Below, piece after piece: positions 58,037 through 64,000 of a stretch of DNA of 64,000 bases. This DNA is from Streptomyces griseus (lineage in GTDB: Bacteria; Actinomycetota; Actinomycetes; Streptomycetales; Streptomycetaceae), in the NCBI RefSeq assembly GCF_900460065.1, contig NZ_UAVD01000002.1, positions 1 to 64,000 on the forward strand, written 5' to 3'. The stretch's first letter is position 1. Each line of letters opens with the position of its first letter. A model generated the notes under the pieces. That model saw nothing but the letters and a program-made list of their open reading frames with translations, was not told the origin of the DNA and made no database searches. The translations under genes were made by a program, and so were the position numbers.

Positions 58037-58804
58037 ATGACGACGATCACGGACACGACGAACAGCACGGCGAGCGCGACGGCGAACGGCACGGCGACCG
58101 CCGACGGCACGGCGGCGCGCGGGCACTACCGCAGGCCCGACGCGGCGCACCGCCGCACGGCCGGCCCCGGGGGAGCGCCCGGGGGCAGGGTCTCCGTGGC
58201 GGTGTACGCGGAGGACCTGATCCTGCAGACCGGCATGATCCACCAACTGCGCGTGCGGCCGGAGATAGAACTGCTGCCGGAGGCCGAGGCGGACCGGGCA
58301 CAGGTCTCCCTGGTCGTGGTGGACATGGTCGACGAGCCCACCGTCCAGCTCCTGCACCGCCTCCAGCGCAACACCTCCACCCGCACCGGACTGGTCGTCG
58401 GGTTCTTCGAGTCCGGCGCCCTCCAGACCATGATCGAGTGCGGGGTCGCCGCCGTGCTCCGGCGCGGCGAGGCCGACCAGGACCGGCTCGTCCACCTGGT
58501 GCGGGCGATGGCCAACGGCGAAGGCGTCCTGCCCGGCGACCTGCTCGGCAAGCTCCTCGACCACGTCAGCTCGCTCCAGCGGACGGTCCTCGACCCCCGG
58601 GGGCTCACGCTCTCCACCCTCACCGCGCGCGAGGCGGAGATGATCCGGCTGGTCTCGGAGGGGTGCGACACCGCGGAGATCGCGCAGAAGACCTCGTACT
58701 CCGAACGCACCGTCAAGAACGTGCTGCACGAGGTCGCGACCCGGCTCGAACTGCGCAACCGGGCCCACGCGGTGGGGTACGCGATGCGGCACGGGCTGAT
58801 CTGA
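58037..58804 (+). CDS. LuxR-family response-regulator-like transcription factor
   Basis: A 255-residue regulator. A disordered Thr/Ala-rich N-terminus (1-50), a receiver-like domain (about 52-165) with acidic pair Glu59-Asp60 and candidate phospho-Asp96 (VVVDMVDEP), but Arg in place of the usual Lys (VLRRGEA), and a LuxR helix-turn-helix (about 192-250: LTAREAEMIRLVSEGCDTAE, SERTVKNVLHEVATRLEL). No histidine kinase gene adjoins. Divergent from the Ig-like membrane protein gene (205-bp gap), so it is a good candidate regulator of the injection-system locus. ATG at 58037 with GGAA just upstream. Confidence 0.85.
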   Translation: MTTITDTTNSTASATANGTATADGTAARGHYRRPDAAHRRTAGPGGAPGGRVSVAVYAEDLILQTGMIHQLRVRPEIELLPEAEADRAQVSLVVVDMVDEPTVQLLHRLQRNTSTRTGLVVGFFESGALQTMIECGVAAVLRRGEADQDRLVHLVRAMANGEGVLPGDLLGKLLDHVSSLQRTVLDPRGLTLSTLTAREAEMIRLVSEGCDTAEIAQKTSYSERTVKNVLHEVATRLELRNRAHAVGYAMRHGLI

Positions 58805-58910
58805 GGCGCTGTCACTCGCGCCCGGCGGCACGGGCCCTGGGCCTTTCGGTGGCGGTCCCGCGCCCGGCGTCCCCGTGCCCGGCGTGCCGGCGTCCCCGGC
58901 GGCCGGGCGT

Positions 58911-58945
58911 CCCGGGTCCGACCGGGTGCCCCGGTCGGACCCGGG
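58911..58945. terminator. Perfect 15-bp hairpin between convergent genes
   Basis: CCCGGGTCCGACCGG (58911-58925), loop GTGCC, CCGGTCGGACCCGGG (58931-58945). It lies between the LuxR regulator and the hydrolase. Confidence 0.82.
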
Positions 58946-58961
58946 AGGCCCGGCCCCCGCG

Positions 58962-60461
58962 TCAGGGCTCGTCCGGCCGCCGGCCGTCGGGCCCGGCGAA
59001 CACCAGCTGTGTCAGGGGCGAGGGCAGCCGGTCGGCCTCCACCGTGACCCGGTACAGCCCGGCCTCGGGGAGTTCCACGTCGGCCGACAACGCGTCGCCG
59101 TCCCCCGCGTACGGACGGATCCGGCGGCGGACGGGGCCGTCGACCGAGGCCACCGTGCAGTCGATCCCGGACGGGTCGTCCGTCCCGGTGATCCGGAGCG
59201 ACCAGTCCGCCCCCGGCGTCACGTAGTCCGGGACGGTCAGTCCGAGGCCCTCGCCCGCCTGGTCCGGACCGAGGTCGTCCTCCTCCAGGAGGAAGTCGAC
59301 GACCGCGTGCCGCGCCGCCCCGCCGCTCGCCAGCGCACCGTGCTGGAGCGCGATCGGCACGGCCCCGCCCCTCAACGACGCCGAGTCCCGGTGGACCGTA
59401 CCGTCGCCCCGGGCTCCGAAGCGGAGTGCCACCCCGTTCTCGTCGCGCCTCAACTCGCCGTCCCGGTGGGTGCGGAAGCAGTACTCGGACGCCAGGACCT
59501 GCCCGTTCTCCAGCCGAAGCGACTGCACCGTGTCCTGGTGGACTCCGGCGACCGGGCGGTGACGGGGCAGCTCGTGCCGGGCGAGCAGGTCGAAGAACTC
59601 CTCCGACCGCTTCGCGAGTTCCTCGCTCCCGCCCAGCGCGCCGACGTCCGACGGGGACAGCCGGCGCGCCCCGGGCCCCTCCTCCAGGCAGACGAACCGG
59701 GGCAGCAGGTCGTGGACGCCCGGCATCGCGGCGGCCAGCGCGGCCAGCCGGCGGTGCGGCAGCGGCAGCGGCGCGCCCTGCGCGGCGTTGAGGATGTTCG
59801 CCGCGACCACGGACCCCCGGAACGGTGTCCCCAGCGTCATCACCCCCCGGGTGTCGCCCGCCAGATCGTCGTCGGAGCCCAGGGCGAGCGCCGCCTGGGT
59901 GACGAGCCCGCCCATCGAGTGGGCGACGAAGACGAGGCGCCCCTCGCGCTCGTCGAGCGCCCGGCGGCGGGCCGCGGCGTGGGCGGGGTGACCGCGCCAC
60001 CGCTCCAGATGCCTGCGCGCCTCCGCCGCGAGGAGCCGGGCGTTGGCCTCGACCGGCAGCCGCCAGTCATAGGGAAAGGACAGGACGGCGTCGGGGTGGG
60101 CGACCGTCTCCTCGATCGCGCGGGTCAGCTTGTGGTACGGCTCGATGCCCCGCACGAACGGGATCCACACCGGGGTCCGCAGCAGCCTGCGCGGCTGGAT
60201 CCGCCCGTACTCCCCGGCCTGTTCCTCCGGCGTGAGACGCAGCGGGGCGAGCCCGTCCCGGGTCAGCCAGGCCCTGGCGAGCCACCGCGGATGCGCCAGC
60301 CCCCAGACCACCTCGCCGGTGACGGTGTCGTACAGCTCGCTCCCCATGATGCCGGGGACGATCACGACCGCGTCGTGCGTGACGGCCGGCGTCACCTCGG
60401 GACCGAGTCGGGGGGTGCTGCCGGGGCTGCGACCCGGATTCGTCTGCGGCGGCTTCGTCAT
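58962..60461 (-). CDS. Alpha/beta hydrolase, LCAT/PGAP1-like lipase or acyltransferase
   Basis: A 499-residue protein. Near the N-terminus: VVIVPGIMGSELYD, then FPYDWRLPVEANARLL, both typical of lecithin:cholesterol acyltransferase-like and esterase families. The nucleophile elbow is FVAHSMGGLVTQAAL (Ser in AHSMGG). Other conserved stretches are MTLGTPFRGSVVAAN and AMPGVHDLLPRF. The last ~110 residues form a separate beta-rich domain. There is no signal peptide, so a cytoplasmic lipid-active or ester-cleaving role is possible. Its ATG is only 18 bp from the divergent caspase gene, suggesting linked control. Confidence 0.8.
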   Translation of the reverse strand: MTKPPQTNPGRSPGSTPRLGPEVTPAVTHDAVVIVPGIMGSELYDTVTGEVVWGLAHPRWLARAWLTRDGLAPLRLTPEEQAGEYGRIQPRRLLRTPVWIPFVRGIEPYHKLTRAIEETVAHPDAVLSFPYDWRLPVEANARLLAAEARRHLERWRGHPAHAAARRRALDEREGRLVFVAHSMGGLVTQAALALGSDDDLAGDTRGVMTLGTPFRGSVVAANILNAAQGAPLPLPHRRLAALAAAMPGVHDLLPRFVCLEEGPGARRLSPSDVGALGGSEELAKRSEEFFDLLARHELPRHRPVAGVHQDTVQSLRLENGQVLASEYCFRTHRDGELRRDENGVALRFGARGDGTVHRDSASLRGGAVPIALQHGALASGGAARHAVVDFLLEEDDLGPDQAGEGLGLTVPDYVTPGADWSLRITGTDDPSGIDCTVASVDGPVRRRIRPYAGDGDALSADVELPEAGLYRVTVEADRLPSPLTQLVFAGPDGRRPDEP

Positions 60462-60479
60462 GCCTGGAAGACTAGAGAG

Positions 60480-62585
60480 ATGCGCAACACGGCGGGGGAG
60501 TTGGGGCGGAATCAGGGCGCCGAGCGGAACGACTCGGCAAGGACCCTGCTCACGCTGGCCGTACGCGACTACGGCGACGGTGACGAGGGCTTCACCGCGG
60601 GCATCGACGAGCAGCTCGACGTCGTCGCCGAGTGGTGGTCCTCGCCGGTCGCCGCCGCCGGATTCCACCAGATCCCCGCCCCGACCCTGACCGGGCGCGC
60701 ACACGTCGAGGACTTCCTCCGGACGCACCGGGTACGGGAGATGACCGGCGAGGCGCTGGTCCTGTTCATCACCGGCCACGGCGTCGCGGGCTCCCGGACG
60801 CACTTCCTGGGGCTTCCCGACTCCGAGCGGGGACGCCACCTCAACACCTCCGTCAGGACCACCGACCTCATCACCGCGGCGCTCGACTCCCACGCCGAGA
60901 ACGTGCTGGTCATCGTCAACACCTGTTACGCCGGAAAGATCAGCGGCGAGATCGACGACCTGATCGAGGACATCCGCGCCGAACGGCGCAACTCCTGCCA
61001 GCTCGACGTCCTCGTCACCTGCGGACACGACCGGCCCGTCCAGGTCAGGCGGTTCTCCACCCTCCTGCGCGGCGCGTTCGAACGGCTCCGCACCACCGCG
61101 GGCATCACCACCCCCCACCTCCGCGTCGTCGACCTCATGTCGGAGTTCGAACGGGGCCTGTCCCCCGCGGACCGCAAGAAGCACCGGCTCCACCGGGTGG
61201 TCGACGGCAGCGGAGTCCTCGCGCCCACCCCCTGCATCCCCAACCCCGGATACCGCCGGGTGCGCGAAGCGACCGGCGCGGACGGCCGGCACCGGAGCAC
61301 GCCGGCCGGCGACCACTGGCTCGACCGGGCCACGGGGCGCACCCAGGACCAGGACCCCGGCTGGTACTTCCGGGGCCGCGAGGACCTCAACCGCAGCATC
61401 GCCGCCTTCCTCAGTCCCGCCCGCGCCCGCGGGGTCCTCCTCGTCACCGGCAGCGCGGGGAGCGGCAAGTCCGCGGTGCTCGCCCGGGCCGTCGTCCTGA
61501 GCGACCCCGCCTTCCGTGACGATCCCCTCTGCAAGACCGCGCTCGACCTGTCCGCGTCCGACACCGTCCCCGCGACCGGGTCCATCACCGGGGCGGTCCT
61601 GGCCCGGCACCGCGGCGCGGCGCAACTCGCCCACGACATCCTGGAAGCGCTGGGGGAGACGCCGCGGCGGGTCCGGTCGACCGAGGACCCGGTCGTCGAG
61701 GCGGTCCAGCAGATCCTCGCCACGCTCCGGGACCGGGAGGAAGCGGTCACCCTCGTCATCGACGGCCTCGACGAGGCGGACGAGCGACAGCGCATCATCG
61801 AGGACGTGCTGGCGCCGCTCAACGAGTTCTGCGCGCCGCGACTGGAACAGGTGCCCGTACCGCGACCCGACGGCGGGCCGTTCGCCGCCCCCGAACCCGG
61901 CCTGCGGCTGCTGATCGGCGTGCGCTCCAGCCGGCCGCTCAGCGAACCGTCCGTGGAACTGGCCGAGGAGGAGCAGGGACCCAACGAGGCGCTGAAGGCC
62001 GTCTTCCCGACGGCCGAGGAGCAGCGCACGGACGACGAGGCCAGCGAGAAGGACATCGCGGAGTACCTGCACGCCCTCATCTGCGAGGGCGGCGGGCACC
62101 GCGAGTCGGCCGAGGAGGCCGCCGGACTGGTCGCCCCCGTCGTCTGGCCGTCCTTCATCGACGCGCGCATAGCCGGGGAACAGCTCCGCTCCGCCGAGGA
62201 CCCGGCCGCCGTCGCCCGGCAGCCGGAGTGGCAGAGGATGCTGAACAACGGCACGGAAGGGCTCCTCAAACGCGACCTCGTGCTGGTCGAGGCGGACGGG
62301 CTCCCCTCCGAGGTGGCTCTCGCCCTCCTGCGCGCGTCCGCCTTCGCCGGGGGAGCGGGTATCCCCTGGTCCACCATCTGGCCGCAGATGGCCCGGGTGA
62401 TGCTCGGGGAGACCCTGCCGGACTGGGACGAGATGATCACGAAACTGCTCAAGAGCCGGCTCAACGGCTATCTGGCCCACGACCACGAGGACGACCGGCG
62501 GGTCTACCGGCCGGCCCACGAAACGCTGGCCGAGGCCCTGCGCGACGCCGGCACGGACTGGCTCGACCGGGGCGGGGCGGCATGA
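60480..62585 (+). CDS. Caspase-like protease fused to a P-loop NTPase (STAND-like)
   Basis: A 701-residue protein. Residues about 20-245 form a C14 caspase-like domain with catalytic His100 (LFITGHGVAG) and Cys149 (VIVNTCYAGKI). After a linker that includes GWYFRGREDLNRSIAAFL (a typical lead-in to STAND NTPases), residues about 310-480 hold Walker A GSAGSGKS (324-331) and Walker B LVIDGLDEAD (425-434). The rest is helical, as in effector-bearing STAND proteins. The family links a sensed signal to protease activation and regulated death or conflict. ATG 60480, with GGAAG upstream; its stop overlaps the WD40 gene start (ATGA). Confidence 0.88.
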   Translation: MRNTAGELGRNQGAERNDSARTLLTLAVRDYGDGDEGFTAGIDEQLDVVAEWWSSPVAAAGFHQIPAPTLTGRAHVEDFLRTHRVREMTGEALVLFITGHGVAGSRTHFLGLPDSERGRHLNTSVRTTDLITAALDSHAENVLVIVNTCYAGKISGEIDDLIEDIRAERRNSCQLDVLVTCGHDRPVQVRRFSTLLRGAFERLRTTAGITTPHLRVVDLMSEFERGLSPADRKKHRLHRVVDGSGVLAPTPCIPNPGYRRVREATGADGRHRSTPAGDHWLDRATGRTQDQDPGWYFRGREDLNRSIAAFLSPARARGVLLVTGSAGSGKSAVLARAVVLSDPAFRDDPLCKTALDLSASDTVPATGSITGAVLARHRGAAQLAHDILEALGETPRRVRSTEDPVVEAVQQILATLRDREEAVTLVIDGLDEADERQRIIEDVLAPLNEFCAPRLEQVPVPRPDGGPFAAPEPGLRLLIGVRSSRPLSEPSVELAEEEQGPNEALKAVFPTAEEQRTDDEASEKDIAEYLHALICEGGGHRESAEEAAGLVAPVVWPSFIDARIAGEQLRSAEDPAAVARQPEWQRMLNNGTEGLLKRDLVLVEADGLPSEVALALLRASAFAGGAGIPWSTIWPQMARVMLGETLPDWDEMITKLLKSRLNGYLAHDHEDDRRVYRPAHETLAEALRDAGTDWLDRGGAA

Positions 62586-64000
62586 GCGGGCCCGCCCGCG
62601 ACGACCGGCACGCGGAGATCCACCGCCAACTGGCCGCCGCGCTCGCCGAGCTGGTCCCCGACGACCCCAGCATCCCGCCCCACCCCTATCTGCGGCGGCA
62701 CCTGGCCCAGCACGCCGCCCAGGGCCGCGTCCTGGACGACGACCACGTACCGCCCGCCCTGCTGCCCTGGGAGTCGAGTTCCGGGCTCGGCCGCCTGCTG
62801 GCGGGGGAAGGGGGCCGGGCGGCCCATCAGCGGTGGCTCCAGGCCTGGGCCACCCTGGAGCCCTACTCCCGCGACCTCAGCCCCCTGTCCCGGCTGACCA
62901 GCCTGCACCTGGCGCACCACGCCGCGATGTCACGGGCCACGCCGGCGCCGCGGCCGGGCGCCGCGGGCACGCCGTTCGACCGCTCGCCCGTCACACCGCT
63001 GTGGAGCGACTGCGCGAGCCCGGACAACGTGTGGGCGCTCAACGACGCCGACGTCGTCTCCCTGACGTCGACCGTCCCCCGCAGGCGAGCGCCCCACCAG
63101 GCCCTCCTGGTCACCGGGGACGACCACGGCGTCGTGCGTCTGCTGAGACGCGACGGCTCCGCGTCCGCACCCCCGATCACCCTGCACGAAGGGGCTGTCA
63201 CCCACCTGTTGCCCCTGCTGGAGGGGATCGTCGCCACCGGGAGCACCGACGGCGCCGTAGCCGTGCTCGACGCCGCCCGCGGCCGCCCGATCGGCCCGGT
63301 CGAGCGACGCTTCGGGGCCTGGGTCACCTCGCTCACGCTCCACCGGCCGCGGAGCGGGGCCCCGGTGCTCCTCGCCGCCTGGAGCGACGGCCACCTCGCC
63401 GCGTTCAACACGGCGACCCTGCACCGGGCGGACATCCCGCTGCCCCCGCCGGACCCGGCGGCGGCCCTCCTGAGCGGGACGACCCGGCCGGACGGCGGCC
63501 CGCTGCTCATCGCCCGCCACGACACCGTCGCCGCATTCGACGGCGACGCGCCCCGGGTCCGCTCCCGCCATCCCGCGCCCGTCCGCACCCTGGTGGCCCT
63601 GGCGGAGCCCGGGAGCTACGCGGTGGGCGACGCCGAGGGCAACCTCTCCGTGCACAGCGCCGGTCCCCACCCCGGTACGCGCTCCGTCCGCGCGACGGCG
63701 GGCGGCGCGGTCACCTCCCTGACCGCCGTCACCGTCGAGGGCCGGGAGACCCTCGTCTCCGGTGGTGCCGACGGCACCGTCCGCCTCTGGCGGCCCGAGG
63801 GCCTGGAGCCCGTCGGTGAGTCCCTGCAGGCGCACGCCGAGGCGGTCACCGCCCTCACCGCCCTGCCCGAGCGCTCCGGAACCCGCCTGATCACCGCCGG
63901 ATCCGACCGCACGATCCGCAACTGGCCGCTGGCCGGGACCACGTTCCTCCACGGCCGGTCGCGGTGGAACCGCGTCACCGCCAGCGCGCTGTCACCCGGA
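62582..64000 (+). CDS. WD40-repeat protein (runs off the window)
   Basis: At least 473 residues, open to the window end. A helical N-terminus (AEIHRQLAAALAELVPDDPS, then YLRRHLAQHAAQGRVLDDD), which resembles the region that follows the NTPase in one-piece STAND-WD40 proteins, is followed by beta-propeller repeats from about residue 160: LLVTGDDHGVVRLLRRDG, IVATGSTDGAVAVLDAARG, LVSGGADGTVRLWRPEG and LITAGSDRTIRNWPLAG. It is translationally coupled (4-bp overlap) to the caspase-NTPase, so it is probably its sensor or partner subunit, split from it as a separate polypeptide. Confidence 0.88.
   Translation, partial: MSGPARDDRHAEIHRQLAAALAELVPDDPSIPPHPYLRRHLAQHAAQGRVLDDDHVPPALLPWESSSGLGRLLAGEGGRAAHQRWLQAWATLEPYSRDLSPLSRLTSLHLAHHAAMSRATPAPRPGAAGTPFDRSPVTPLWSDCASPDNVWALNDADVVSLTSTVPRRRAPHQALLVTGDDHGVVRLLRRDGSASAPPITLHEGAVTHLLPLLEGIVATGSTDGAVAVLDAARGRPIGPVERRFGAWVTSLTLHRPRSGAPVLLAAWSDGHLAAFNTATLHRADIPLPPPDPAAALLSGTTRPDGGPLLIARHDTVAAFDGDAPRVRSRHPAPVRTLVALAEPGSYAVGDAEGNLSVHSAGPHPGTRSVRATAGGAVTSLTAVTVEGRETLVSGGADGTVRLWRPEGLEPVGESLQAHAEAVTALTALPERSGTRLITAGSDRTIRNWPLAGTTFLHGRSRWNRVTASALSPG

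Noticed and set aside
58962..62519. 1185-codon minus-strand frame spanning the antisense of the caspase gene and the hydrolase
   Set aside because: High-GC shadow frame. Hydrolase motifs begin only after the ATG at 60461.
58875..62585. Very long open frame of 1236 codons covering the antisense of the hydrolase and then the caspase gene
   Set aside because: The first 535 codons are antisense to the hydrolase and have no domain; the true start is the ATG at 60480.

Overview
The window is GC-rich, with strong G/C third-position bias, many GTG starts and class-E-sortase, Tat and lipoprotein signals. This fits a Streptomyces chromosome. The gene order glgB-mak-treS-glgE | glgP, M4 protease, ABC exporter pair, glgX, two L,D-transpeptidases, enoyl-CoA hydratase, RsbW-like ATPase and EF-hand protein looks like the conserved core region around one of the Streptomyces GlgE loci. 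The terpene synthase at 40.6-41.6 kb looks like GcoA, (+)-caryolan-1-ol synthase of Streptomyces griseus. That match is from memory, not from a search, and it makes an S. griseus-clade strain the best guess.

Left part (1-5.2 kb): the N-terminus of a sensor kinase divergent from a DctA-type dicarboxylate transporter, a sortase-anchored surface protein, an autoregulated merR-trx pair and an imine-reductase-like dehydrogenase. GlgE block (5.2-16.4 kb): GlgB, maltokinase, TreS and GlgE on the minus strand and the alpha-glucan phosphorylase on the plus strand. Together they turn trehalose into maltose, maltose-1-phosphate and branched alpha-glucan, and phosphorolyse that glucan. Glycogen debranching enzyme GlgX is further right (26.3-28.6 kb). 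Between them are a secreted alginate-lyase-like enzyme, an M4 metalloprotease, a TetR/FAD-monooxygenase divergent pair and a heterodimeric ABC exporter with one degenerate ATP site. From 28.7 to 40.3 kb the theme is envelope and regulation: tandem lipoprotein L,D-transpeptidases, enoyl-CoA hydratase, RsbW-like ATPase, a degenerate polysaccharide deacetylase, EF-hand protein, CopD-like membrane protein, a TetR of gamma-butyrolactone-receptor type, carboxylesterase and a PGRP-type amidase.

Right part (41.6-64 kb): an extracellular contractile injection system (eCIS, phage-tail-like particle). One minus-strand run from sheath (55.8 kb) to a zinc-ribbon membrane protein (42.0 kb) encodes sheath, tube, a small assembly protein, DUF6760-like peptide, a 1070-residue disordered protein, second tube/initiator, LysM adaptor, VgrG-like spike, PAAR tip, gp25 wedge, baseplate J and tail protein I. 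It is flanked on the right by an Ig-like single-pass membrane protein, an atypical LuxR-family regulator, an alpha/beta hydrolase and, running off the window, an overlapping two-gene unit: a caspase-like protease fused to a P-loop NTPase, then a WD40 protein. No AAA+ ATPase, obvious tape measure or tail terminator is visible inside the window. The caspase-NTPase/WD40 pair beside the injection system is the most striking candidate for an undescribed, possibly cell-death-linked, module.

All calls come from reading the sequence and family knowledge. No database search was run.
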